Shown: positions 1-8,268 of the stretch, piece after piece
Position numbering within the stretch: position 1 is the stretch's first letter
Layout of the letters: the number at the start of each line of letters is the position of its first letter
Position numbers and translations under genes: made by a program
The notes under the pieces: generated by a model
Databases searched by the model: none
The model's input: only the letters and a program-made list of their open reading frames with translations
Told to the model about the DNA's origin: nothing
NCBI RefSeq assembly: GCF_008386695.1
Contig: NZ_VUOC01000004.1
Coordinates: 3,262,576 to 3,326,575, forward strand
Length of the DNA stretch: 64,000 bases
Reading direction: 5' to 3'
Source of the DNA: Chitinophaga agrisoli
Lineage (GTDB): Bacteria > Bacteroidota > Bacteroidia > Chitinophagales > Chitinophagaceae

Positions 1-2
1 TG

Positions 3-1082
3 AAAATACTCCTCAGCAATTTTTGCATCTACGATTGCGCCTATTGCATCAGCCGCAAAAGTAATGATATCAAACGCGTAGCATTTACCGTACAGGAAGT
101 AGTAGACCTCACCATCAACTTCTACCGCCGCAATTATATCGAAGGCCTGTTCCTCAGCTCCGGCATCTTTAAAAACCCTGACTACACCATGGAGCGGCTG
201 GTGCTGGTAGCTAAAAAACTACGTACAGAACATAATTTCCACGGATACATTCACCTGAAAACCATCCCCGGCGCCAGCGATGAGCTCATGCAGGCCGCCG
301 CCCTCTATGCGGACCGCTTAAGCGTGAACGTAGAAATGCCTACCAAAGAAAGCTTGCGGCTCCTGGCCCCGGACAAAGACCGGGACGATATGCTCAAACC
401 CATGCAGTACATTGATAAGGCCCTGATCCAGAACCAGGAGGAAAAGAAACAATTTAAGCAAGCCCCCACCCTCGCGCCTGCCGGACAAAGCACCCAAATG
501 GTCATTGGCGCCTCCCCGGAAACAGATTTCCAGGTGCTTTATATGTCCGACTATTTCTACCGCAAAATGCACCTGCGGCGCGTATACTACTCCGGTTATG
601 TACCCATAAGCTATGATAACCGCCTGCCTGCCATAGGTACGCCAGTCCCCATTATCCGGGAAAACAGGTTATACCAGGCAGACTGGCTCATGCGGTTTTA
701 CCATTTCAAAGTACATGAGATCATCACGCCGGATGCACCGCTCCTGGATATGCAGATCGATCCCAAACTGGCCTGGGCCTTACGCAACCTCCATTTGTTC
801 CCCATAGACATTAATACGGCAGACTATCATCTCATCATGCGGATCCCTGGTATTGGCCTCCAATCGGCCCAAAAGATCTGCGAAGCCAGGAAGTTCAGCC
901 GCCTGAACATGCACCATCTGCAACAGATAGGCATCGCCATAAACCGCGCCCGGTATTTCATTACCACCAGCGATGTAAAAATGGTAAAGGATTACCAGGC
1001 AGACCAGATAAAGGAATTCATTTTAAACGAAGGCAAGAGCAAATACGCACCTAACTTTTCCCAACAGCTAAAGCTGTTTTAA
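3..1082 (+). CDS. Putative DNA modification/repair radical SAM protein (5' end outside window)
   Basis: The reading frame is open from the window edge, so the true start lies upstream; the first in-window ATG (189) is internal. The frame before that ATG encodes CIYDCAYC (visible residues 8-15), the CxxxCxxC motif that binds the radical SAM 4Fe-4S cluster. Near the C-terminus INTADYHLIMRIPGIG reads as a helix-hairpin-helix, a non-specific DNA-binding motif. This combination matches the family named 'putative DNA modification/repair radical SAM protein', which travels with a DUF4130 protein, as it does here 12 bp downstream. The family is known to be linked to uracil-DNA-glycosylase-like genes; none is seen in this window. 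The substrate is not established. The domain call is confident; the role in repair is inferred from the family name and the HhH motif. Confidence 0.88.
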   Translation, partial: KILLSNFCIYDCAYCISRKSNDIKRVAFTVQEVVDLTINFYRRNYIEGLFLSSGIFKNPDYTMERLVLVAKKLRTEHNFHGYIHLKTIPGASDELMQAAALYADRLSVNVEMPTKESLRLLAPDKDRDDMLKPMQYIDKALIQNQEEKKQFKQAPTLAPAGQSTQMVIGASPETDFQVLYMSDYFYRKMHLRRVYYSGYVPISYDNRLPAIGTPVPIIRENRLYQADWLMRFYHFKVHEIITPDAPLLDMQIDPKLAWALRNLHLFPIDINTADYHLIMRIPGIGLQSAQKICEARKFSRLNMHHLQQIGIAINRARYFITTSDVKMVKDYQADQIKEFILNEGKSKYAPNFSQQLKLF

Positions 1083-1094
1083 TACAAGAAGTGA

Positions 1095-1856
1095 ATGATG
1101 CAAACCGTGTTATATGACGCCAGCTTCGAGGGCTTTTTTACCGCCGTATTTGAGATCTACGAATACCGCATCAGCCAACCGGACATACAAAGGGAAGGCG
1201 CCGCTGCCGTAAGCCTCTTTGGCAATACCCACACCGTACATACAGACCGGAACAAAGCAGGCAGGGTAATAAAAAAGCTGCAGGAAAAACTCTACGAAGA
1301 TGCATTCCGTCAATTATACTGGTCCTTTCTCTCCGCACAACCAGGCATAGAAAATACCCTGTTCCGGTATACCCGCTACGCCTTGTCATCGTCCCAGCAA
1401 ATAACAACCGATTATAGCAACGCCGATGTACTGACCATACAACAAACCGCCAAAAAGATGGGACGGGAAAAACACCGCATGGAAGCCTTCATCCGTTTTC
1501 AGCAAACAAAGGACGGGCTGTATTACGCTGTAGTATCGCCAGACTTTAACGTACTGCCGCTGATCAGCCGGCATTTTGAAGAGCGGTATGCAGACCAGCG
1601 CTGGCTCATCTATGATACCACCCGCAAGTATGGAATATTCTATGATCTTAATACCGTCAGCGAAGTAAGTATTGATTTTACCACCTCCCCGCAGGATACC
1701 GCTGCTATCTATGATGAAAAAGAAGCCCTGTACCAATCCCTGTGGCAAACCTATTTTAACAGCACCAACATCACCGCCCGTAAGAACATGCCCCTGCATA
1801 TCCGCCATATGCCACGGCGGTACTGGAAATACCTCACAGAGAAAAAACCTTATTAA
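1095..1856 (+). CDS. DUF4130 domain protein, partner of the radical SAM protein
   Basis: A 253-residue soluble protein that starts 12 bp after the radical SAM gene and is almost certainly co-transcribed. Its opening (VLYDASFEGFFTAVFEIYE) and length fit the 'probable DNA metabolism protein' family carrying DUF4130. In other bacteria the same domain is fused to a uracil-DNA-glycosylase-type domain; here it stands alone, since the protein ends at about the length of the domain itself. The late segment MPRRYWKYLTEKKPY is basic and could contact nucleic acid. No signal peptide or membrane segment is visible, so it should act in the cytoplasm. The biochemical activity is unknown, and linkage to DNA repair rests on gene neighbourhood rather than on a visible catalytic motif. 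The two tandem ATG codons at 1095 and 1098 leave the exact start open by one residue. Confidence 0.82.
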   Translation: MMQTVLYDASFEGFFTAVFEIYEYRISQPDIQREGAAAVSLFGNTHTVHTDRNKAGRVIKKLQEKLYEDAFRQLYWSFLSAQPGIENTLFRYTRYALSSSQQITTDYSNADVLTIQQTAKKMGREKHRMEAFIRFQQTKDGLYYAVVSPDFNVLPLISRHFEERYADQRWLIYDTTRKYGIFYDLNTVSEVSIDFTTSPQDTAAIYDEKEALYQSLWQTYFNSTNITARKNMPLHIRHMPRRYWKYLTEKKPY

Positions 1857-1857
1857 A

Positions 1858-1892
1858 CAACAAAGGCAGCCGATACGTTCAGCTGCCTTGTT
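1858..1892. terminator. Bidirectional terminator between convergent genes
   Basis: GGCAGC (1865-1870) pairs with GCTGCC (1882-1887), and the stem extends outward through AACAA/TTGTT with one bulge. It lies between the stop of the DUF4130 gene and the stop of the convergent secreted-protein gene, where a shared terminator is expected. U-tracts are short. Confidence 0.6.
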
Positions 1893-1912
1893 GCAATTAT
1901 GGCAAATACGGG

Positions 1913-2674
1913 TTATTGTTTCACTGTTACAAAGAAGCGGCCGGAAAAGCGGTACTTCACTTCTTTTTTGCTGATAACGCCGTCTTCCGCTACATCCGGC
2001 ATAGTAAAGGTAGAGGTCTCCGTATCATACTCAATCAGGGAGCGGTCCCGCTTTTTACCGGATACCGTACTGGGATCAAAAGTAAAGCCCAGTTCATTGC
2101 TCATACGGGTCTCTGTTTTGATCAGGGGGATGGTATCATTCAGGCCATTACGGTCAACACTGAATGCTTTCACACCCTGGTAAGTATCTTTGGCAGAATA
2201 CACCGCATGGCCAATACCCAGGTAAAAAGTCTTACCGGCAGCCTTTTTCACAAATACATCCGTGTACCAGAAACCTGCCGCTGCGCTAATATCCGGTTGC
2301 AGTTTGGCAAATACCTTATTGGCGCTTTTATATTGATAAATGTTACTGTAGTATTGCGTGCCACCCGTGCCGCCGGTGCGCCAGGAGTAGATCCGGAACG
2401 CGCCGCCTTCTGCCTCCGCCACATACAGACCTTCTTTTACCAGGGCTTTGAACTCATAGGTAAGCGTACCCGGCTCTGACAGATATGATAACAGGCTTTC
2501 ACGGAAATAACGGTTGGCTTCCTTTAGGGAATCCGCGTTTGCTTGCTCTTTGAAGCTTACCCAATGATTGAGATCCTTTAAGATAACCGCCAATTTCTGT
2601 TCTCCCGCGGCGAGATTCTGGGAGTAGGCTGCCTGGCTATACACAAATGCAATGACAGCAAGTAATTTTTTCAT
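1913..2674 (-). CDS. Secreted protein of unknown function
   Basis: A 253-residue protein starting MKKLLAVIAFVYSQAAYSQ, a clear Sec signal peptide with likely cleavage after the AYS segment, so it is exported to the periplasm or surface. The rest has no motif I recognise. It contains a Gly/Thr-rich turn (GGTGGTQYYS) followed by a stretch of alternating aromatic and hydrophobic residues typical of beta structure, and ends in a strand-like YRFSGRFFVTVKQ. It reads like a small soluble beta-rich protein of Bacteroidota. It lies 77 bp upstream of the DUF5107 gene's stop codon and is separated by its own transcription direction from the repair pair. It could be the first gene after the pectin locus or an unrelated singleton; there is no evidence to choose. 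Coding status is well supported by the signal peptide and by the uninterrupted frame. Confidence 0.75.
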   Translation of the reverse strand: MKKLLAVIAFVYSQAAYSQNLAAGEQKLAVILKDLNHWVSFKEQANADSLKEANRYFRESLLSYLSEPGTLTYEFKALVKEGLYVAEAEGGAFRIYSWRTGGTGGTQYYSNIYQYKSANKVFAKLQPDISAAAGFWYTDVFVKKAAGKTFYLGIGHAVYSAKDTYQGVKAFSVDRNGLNDTIPLIKTETRMSNELGFTFDPSTVSGKKRDRSLIEYDTETSTFTMPDVAEDGVISKKEVKYRFSGRFFVTVKQ

Positions 2675-2751
2675 AGGATGGAAATATTAAATGTTCTTAC
2701 TATATAAAAATACCTTTTTTTTCCAGATAAGAAAATTAATTTCCCCGCCCC

Positions 2752-4569
2752 CTACTCATACTCCCTGTAGGCCCCAAAACGGGCTAGCCGGTCTTCTCCC
2801 AGCTGGGCAGGTACCTGCGTGCTATCCATACCCAACTGCCGGCAAAGCTGTACCCATAGTCCGGTACGGGTATAGGTTTGGTGCACCTGCTGAAAATGGG
2901 TGGCCAGCAGCAATGTTTTCGCCTGCTGGTACTGCCCCTGGTCGATCAGCAGCTGTATTTTCCGCTCTATGACCCACTCATCCGGCAAGGCATCCACGGC
3001 TGCCAGCCATTGTGCCCGCTCCGCCAGGGTCTCTTTGCCCAGGGCACGCAGTACTTTATCCCGCTCTACCACCACCTGCGGGTGCAGCAGCAGCCAGTTT
3101 TCCCGGATGCCGTCAAACGCCTTTTTAGCCCCGGGCACATCGCCTTTTAGTTTTAACAACCTGGCCAGCAATACTTTTCCCAAACCGGAAGACGATTGCT
3201 CCAATATTGTTATAGCCGCATCATGCTGGTCCCGGCCGGCCAGCCAGGCGCCATAATAGCACCGCCATAACGCCGCCACATCCCCGCTGGTTTGGGCTAT
3301 TGCCCATTTAAAAGCGCCATCCAGGTCTTCCATACCAGAAGGCGCCCAGCGCTCCTCTTCTATTCCCGGTGGCTGCGGAGGGGTTGTTCTAGCCTTATAA
3401 GCAGCCTGCAGACGGGTCCAGACAGCTACGTCTTTTTCCCTTGCCCAGCTAAATAAAGGGATCGCCGTTACCGGCCTTAACTCCGCATGCGGCAATGGCA
3501 GGCTATAAATATCCAGCTCCTTAGCAGCGGGTATCCAATATTCCGTGTGTGACCGGGTGGCATTAGGTTCCAGCTGCAGTTTCGTAGCCTGGTCCCCAAT
3601 AGGCCCGCCCTGCAGTTCTATATAGGTTTGATGCCGGGCAGTGCTAAGCGTAGCCCAGGCGCTATCTGCTCCCCGGCCATAACTCCAGAGCTTAATACCC
3701 GGCGCTATCTTATCATCAGCTATATGATACAGACCCGTACCAAAAGAAGGCGTATAGGCCCCAAAAGCATTTACATCTTTAGTCCGCCAGAAGTAACCGG
3801 TCATTTCATGGATATCATTTTCCGTTTTAGGCCCCTGGGTTTCCCAGTTGATGGTATCCAGCACGGAAGCATGCGATAATACACTGCCTTTAGGGAAATC
3901 ATATTTGGTATCTGCGGCAGAAGGGATGGCCGCATTGGACCAGCTCATCCAGGGGTATGCCTGGCGGCCGGGGTTATGGAACTTCACTCGCTCTGTCAGA
4001 TACTGATCGTCATCCCCCAACGAGTACTCCACAGACCATTGCATCCCAAAACGCAGTTCCCGCTCCCCACAGGTAACATAAATGCGGTTGGCCGTACGGT
4101 CTATACGGTACTGCACCCGCTCATTCTGAGAAGGAGAATGCGAAATAGGAAAACTCACCTCAATCCCTCCGGCTACAAAATAGAACCGCGGCAATATACG
4201 CGTATACCGCACCACATCCGGTTTATACAACACCTCTTTACCAGATGGCACATGTACCATGGACACCACTTTGCCACCCAGGTCCGGGCAGATGGTAACC
4301 CGGACCTGGCTATTTTCCAGCACTATAAAACGGTATTTCTTCAGCACCGGCCGGTTAGAGGTTTCCGCATAACTCTGGTAAGGATACACGCCGTTAGGAT
4401 CCAACGCAGTAGGAATAGGCCCCGCCGGCGTTAAAACATGCGTAAGCCAGTAGTCATCATATTCCCGGTATTGGAGTTTACCGGGCGCAGGGGCAGTGGC
4501 TCCGGTAACAGCTGCAGTTCCCCCCATGATACTACTTATCAAACAAGCAAACATCCAGTGCTTCATCAT
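2752..4569 (-). CDS. DUF5107 domain protein with C-terminal TPR-like region, secreted
   Basis: 605 residues. The N-terminus (MMKHWMFACLISSIMGG) is a signal peptide. The region from about residue 60 to 350 resembles the DUF5107 family, a galactose-mutarotase-like beta-sandwich; visible landmarks are VTICPDLGGKVVSM, GIEVSFPISHSPS and LQLEPNATRSHTEYW. The C-terminal 200 residues are helical and alanine/leucine-rich with repeated short helices, resembling tetratricopeptide repeats. In Bacteroidota these proteins occur in polysaccharide utilisation loci and may bind or epimerise sugars, or act as glycoside hydrolases; no activity can be assigned from sequence alone. Its start overlaps the DUF4091 stop by ATGA (4566-4569), a layout typical of translational coupling, so the two products are probably made together. 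Confidence 0.82.
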   Translation of the reverse strand: MMKHWMFACLISSIMGGTAAVTGATAPAPGKLQYREYDDYWLTHVLTPAGPIPTALDPNGVYPYQSYAETSNRPVLKKYRFIVLENSQVRVTICPDLGGKVVSMVHVPSGKEVLYKPDVVRYTRILPRFYFVAGGIEVSFPISHSPSQNERVQYRIDRTANRIYVTCGERELRFGMQWSVEYSLGDDDQYLTERVKFHNPGRQAYPWMSWSNAAIPSAADTKYDFPKGSVLSHASVLDTINWETQGPKTENDIHEMTGYFWRTKDVNAFGAYTPSFGTGLYHIADDKIAPGIKLWSYGRGADSAWATLSTARHQTYIELQGGPIGDQATKLQLEPNATRSHTEYWIPAAKELDIYSLPLPHAELRPVTAIPLFSWAREKDVAVWTRLQAAYKARTTPPQPPGIEEERWAPSGMEDLDGAFKWAIAQTSGDVAALWRCYYGAWLAGRDQHDAAITILEQSSSGLGKVLLARLLKLKGDVPGAKKAFDGIRENWLLLHPQVVVERDKVLRALGKETLAERAQWLAAVDALPDEWVIERKIQLLIDQGQYQQAKTLLLATHFQQVHQTYTRTGLWVQLCRQLGMDSTQVPAQLGEDRLARFGAYREYE

Positions 4570-6371
4570 AATTTGTCACTTAATTCAGCTATCAGTTCTT
4601 TTCCCTTGTCTACATCTGCAGTGATCTTTCCCTCTTTAAAATTATGCTCCGCCGCAAATGTTTTCAAATGCTGTTCCAGCGCCCCCCACAGCGCTTGCAC
4701 ATTTTTATCCTTTGAAGCAGCAGCTTTCTGCTTTAATATGCGCAGCTTTTCAAAATCCACAATCCCCTCCCGCAGCTTTTCAAAACGGATACTGCTATTA
4801 GCCCCTGGATACACCAGGAAACAATCCCCGGCCGGCCAGGAGCCAAAGCGGGCGTCCCTCATCGGATCTTCCGGCCAGGCGTCATATGCCCAACGCAGGA
4901 AACCGTCGTACCCACGGGCGGCAGAGTACCAGCTGATCCAGCGGCCCTCTATCGGCGGAGAGAATACAAAATTATTAGGATAGGGCGGGTTACAACATAC
5001 GTAGTAGGTAGTAGTAGCGCCCCTTTTCCTCCGCTGTTGAATGGCCGCATCATCTGACTCCTTCCCATACAGGAAGCAATAATCATCCAGCAGGGTATCC
5101 AGCTGCGGATGCCAGTCGCCTGCATAGGTAATGCGCCATTGGGGGGAATGTTCCTTTACCACCTTGATGGCAGCCAGTGTTTGGCTCATCTCATTCTCAT
5201 TAATACCCAGATAGGTCTTTTTAAACCAGCCCTTTTTCTCCAAATGGGCCCTCAGATCTGTAAGGAACACATGCCAGTACTTTTTATAATCTGCCGTACC
5301 GGGCGCCCAGGTTTCATGCACATAATTGCCCGTAGCGGCATCCAGGTAGCGGAAACGGTTACCCCAGGGCACCGGCGTATATACCGTTATAGCCTTATCT
5401 ATCCCCAGTGACATAGCCAGTTCCACATACTCATCAAATATCTTGTAATCAAATGCCCAGCTGCCATTTTGTTGTTTTATAGATGCTATCATTCCACCCT
5501 CTATCATATAGGAATTGTCTGACCACGGGGAATGCACACCGTAGGTGGTAATATACTTCCCACCGGCATCCGCATACAGCTGCAGGTACTTTTTAAGCAA
5601 CGCCTTATGTTCTGCAGACCAGGGCTCAATATGATTGGACCAGGCCACTACCCATGGATTCTGCCACAGGTCCAGGCGGTGCTGCCATTCATGCGGCGGC
5701 GGCAATACCGGCGCCTGTACTTTTATTTTTACCTGCAATTCCTGCGTATGCTTTTCTGTTTGCACCGTAATGGTACCGGTATACAAACCCGGTGCAGCGC
5801 CTGCCGGCACATTCAGCGATAGCCATACCGGCCGGGCGGTTTTACCGGGCAGCTCAAACCGGTCAAACGTCTCAAAACGATCCGGCATAAGATAACCGTT
5901 CTTATAGGGCGTTTCTCCGCATACGGCATCCCTGGCGCCATAAGGATAGTTGGAGAGCACATAACGCACCAAATGCAGCTGAGCCTCTGTAGCGCTGATG
6001 GTTTGCCCTTTTTCATTCGCCAGGTTATGAACAGTAAACCGTACCTGCCGCAGCGTATCCGGAGACCAGACCAGCAACTGGGTATTCAGGCGCTCGCCCC
6101 TCCAGCCGGTAGCCTCCCAGGAATGAGCTTCCTGTTGCACCGGTACTTCTGTCCGGAAATATAATTTATCTGTAGTGCCAAAACTTACATGCAATCCGGC
6201 AGACTGGCCCGTCCAGGCCTGGGCGTCTACCGGGGTATCAAAAGTATATTCCGGTTGATAGTGCGGCGGTGATGCCGGCATACGGCCGGCAGGTATTTCC
6301 CCTTTATGCTGTGCAAAGACCGGTGCTGTCAACCAAACGGCCAGGCTACATAACAATGCGAATTTCCTCAT
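4566..6371 (-). CDS. DUF4091 glycoside-hydrolase-like secreted protein
   Basis: 601 residues with a signal peptide ending APVFAQ. The middle of the protein has the look of a TIM-barrel glycosidase (NPWVVAWSNHIEPWS, IDKAITVYTPVPWGNRF), and the C-terminal third carries features of DUF4091: YYVCCNPPYPNNFVFSPP, WDAW-like RWAYDAWPEDPM, and the closing REGIVDFEKLRILK. An N-terminal jelly-roll-like segment (roughly residues 35-230) precedes the barrel. DUF4091 proteins are treated as glycoside hydrolases of unassigned specificity in polysaccharide loci. The gene starts 190 bp beyond the stop of susD, and that gap holds an 11-bp repeat array. It is translationally coupled to the DUF5107 gene downstream. 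A role in trimming the pectin fragments handled by this locus is inferred. Confidence 0.82.
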   Translation of the reverse strand: MRKFALLCSLAVWLTAPVFAQHKGEIPAGRMPASPPHYQPEYTFDTPVDAQAWTGQSAGLHVSFGTTDKLYFRTEVPVQQEAHSWEATGWRGERLNTQLLVWSPDTLRQVRFTVHNLANEKGQTISATEAQLHLVRYVLSNYPYGARDAVCGETPYKNGYLMPDRFETFDRFELPGKTARPVWLSLNVPAGAAPGLYTGTITVQTEKHTQELQVKIKVQAPVLPPPHEWQHRLDLWQNPWVVAWSNHIEPWSAEHKALLKKYLQLYADAGGKYITTYGVHSPWSDNSYMIEGGMIASIKQQNGSWAFDYKIFDEYVELAMSLGIDKAITVYTPVPWGNRFRYLDAATGNYVHETWAPGTADYKKYWHVFLTDLRAHLEKKGWFKKTYLGINENEMSQTLAAIKVVKEHSPQWRITYAGDWHPQLDTLLDDYCFLYGKESDDAAIQQRRKRGATTTYYVCCNPPYPNNFVFSPPIEGRWISWYSAARGYDGFLRWAYDAWPEDPMRDARFGSWPAGDCFLVYPGANSSIRFEKLREGIVDFEKLRILKQKAAASKDKNVQALWGALEQHLKTFAAEHNFKEGKITADVDKGKELIAELSDKL

Positions 6372-6461
6372 GTATGATAGTTTTATTGTATCCGGCGCAA
6401 TCTGACAGGTAAAACATCGCTGCTCCGGAGATGGTTCTATGATGATGTTATTATGGTCCGG

Positions 6462-6527
6462 TGATAGTTCGACGATAGTTCGATGATACTTCGATGGTAC
6501 TTCGACGATAGTTCGATGATAGTTCGA
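6462..6527. repeat. Six-copy 11-bp tandem array (CGAA-phased) between susD and the DUF4091 gene
   Basis: Six consecutive 11-bp units of the type (c/t)GATAGTTCGA occupy the 190-bp gap. The tetramer TTCG recurs at 6468, 6479, 6490, 6501, 6512 and 6523, exactly 11 bp apart; on the minus strand the unit reads CGAA followed by seven variable bases. Positions between the fixed tetramers drift (GATAG, GATAC, GGTAC), so the spacing and CGAA core are conserved more than the whole unit. A second array with the same period lies at 13332-13386. Confidence 0.9.
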
Positions 6528-6561
6528 CGATTAAGCATCCTAAAAGCGTACCCTCCCTATG

Positions 6562-8268
6562 CTACCAACCGGTATTCTGATCCAGTGTCGCATGCGATAA
6601 CTGTATCTGCTGCAACGGCACCGGGTCCAGGTAGTGTTTAGGCAAAAAGCTCCGGGCGCTGGCCGGTTCCACGATAATAAACCCGTTCCCATCTACCTGT
6701 ATATCCGTACCGATCTTCAGGTCCGGGTAGCGCTGCTGGTATTCCGTGCCCTGGAACTTAACGCCCCGTACCGCCATCGGCATCAGCGTTTCTGCTGTCT
6801 TCCACCGCCGCAGATCATCCCGCCGGAACCCCTCAAAGGCCAGTTCCACGGTACGCTCCCGCCGGATCTCATTCAGCATGTTTAACCCGTTGGCAGTAAC
6901 AAAAGCATTCGTCAGCGGCGGCATATTTACCCGGGTCCGTAACTGGCTAATGGTCCGGGCCAGGTCCGCGTCAGAGATGGTCCCGTTCTTTTCATACAGG
7001 GCCTCTGCCAGTACCAGCAGCACCTCCGCATAGCGGAACTCCTTAAAATCGTATTGCCCCCGGAAAGTAGCCGCGTCAATGGTCTCATCCAGGAACTTAC
7101 GCTGCATATAACCGGTACGGGTAGCATTCGTGCCCGTAAAACCCGGGAAAGTGGGCCGCATAATACCGCCCTCAAAAAACACATTAGAGCCGGGCATAAT
7201 AAAGCTCATCGCCATCCGCGGGTCCCGGTGCTGGAACTCGCTGGTAAGGGTATTATACCCCTGGAACAGGGCCGATTGGGTAATGGGTAGCCCGTCCGTC
7301 ATCAGGTACATATCCGCCATCGTTTTGGTAGGCACAGTGGCGTTAAACCAAAGCTCACGGGTCCAGTTATGCCAGTTCCGGTTGGTATAATAGCGCAGGG
7401 CCAGTATTACCTCCTTACTATCATCCCCCTGCTGTATAAAAAGATATTTATAACTATCTGCTCCCCTGCTGTTGTATAAAGCATATTCCCCGGAGCTGAT
7501 GGCTTTATCGGCAGCATCAATGGCCTGGTCCAGGTATTTATTGGCGTCTCCCTGACCATGGTATTTAGCCCAGGTACCCATGTACAGGGCCGCCCTGGCT
7601 TTCAGCGCCAGTACCGCGCCCCGCGTTACCCGGCCCAGCTCGTCTCCTGTAAGCCCGCTTTGCGGCGGCACCTTGTCAACGGCATTATCCAGGTCCGTTA
7701 GTATAAAATCAATGATCTCTGCCTGTGAAGAACGTGGCGTATACAGTTCCGGCGAGTTTACCTCCAGCACCGTTTCAATCTTAGGCACACCGCCAAAGGT
7801 CTTTACCAGGTTCCAGTAATGATAGGCCCGGAAAAACAGGGCTTCCCCTACCCAACGGTCTATATCTGTTCCCAGCGTGGATGATTGGGCTTTTTGCAAC
7901 AGGTAATTCGTACCCCGGATCCGTTTATAGGAACTATCCCATAAGGGCGAGGTAAGCGTAGCCAGGTAAGACCCGTTGCTCACCGCCCGGGCGTCTGCCC
8001 CCGTGCTGGAGATAACGCCGCCACCCACGCTGGTACCAAAAGCGATATCAGAAGTATTGTCTATATATTCTGGCACCGCCTGCAGGTCATAATAAAAATC
8101 ATTGGCGGCCAGGTGAAAATCTTCCGGTGTATTCCAGAAAAGCGTATCTGCGATCTGGTCCTTAGGCGTAAGGTCCAGCTTCTTATTACAGGCCGCCAGC
8201 AGGAATGGTAGCAATGGCAGCAGTAAGTATTTATAGCGGTTGAATAAACGTAGCATGATCAAGAGCAT
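6562..8268 (-). CDS. SusD/RagB family nutrient-binding outer-membrane lipoprotein (pectin locus)
   Basis: 568 residues. The N-terminus is a lipoprotein signal with lipobox LLAAC (Cys27), placing the protein on the outer membrane surface. The sequence has SusD features: the TPR-like N-terminal half with ALFFRAYHYWNLVKTFGGVP and the C-terminal RRERTVELAFEGFRRDDLRRWK block found in nearly all family members. SusD proteins sit as a lid on the SusC transporter and bind glycan. The start codon overlaps the stop of the upstream susC by one base (TAATG), so the two are co-translated. A second in-frame ATG at 8256 could serve as the start and would still leave a full lipoprotein signal. Specificity for pectin fragments is inferred from the GH28 gene nearby. 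Confidence 0.95.
   Translation of the reverse strand: MLLIMLRLFNRYKYLLLPLLPFLLAACNKKLDLTPKDQIADTLFWNTPEDFHLAANDFYYDLQAVPEYIDNTSDIAFGTSVGGGVISSTGADARAVSNGSYLATLTSPLWDSSYKRIRGTNYLLQKAQSSTLGTDIDRWVGEALFFRAYHYWNLVKTFGGVPKIETVLEVNSPELYTPRSSQAEIIDFILTDLDNAVDKVPPQSGLTGDELGRVTRGAVLALKARAALYMGTWAKYHGQGDANKYLDQAIDAADKAISSGEYALYNSRGADSYKYLFIQQGDDSKEVILALRYYTNRNWHNWTRELWFNATVPTKTMADMYLMTDGLPITQSALFQGYNTLTSEFQHRDPRMAMSFIMPGSNVFFEGGIMRPTFPGFTGTNATRTGYMQRKFLDETIDAATFRGQYDFKEFRYAEVLLVLAEALYEKNGTISDADLARTISQLRTRVNMPPLTNAFVTANGLNMLNEIRRERTVELAFEGFRRDDLRRWKTAETLMPMAVRGVKFQGTEYQQRYPDLKIGTDIQVDGNGFIIVEPASARSFLPKHYLDPVPLQQIQLSHATLDQNTGW

Noticed and set aside
6462-6527. CRISPR array at the 11-bp repeats
   Set aside because: Units are contiguous 11-mers with no spacers; there are no cas genes in the window.
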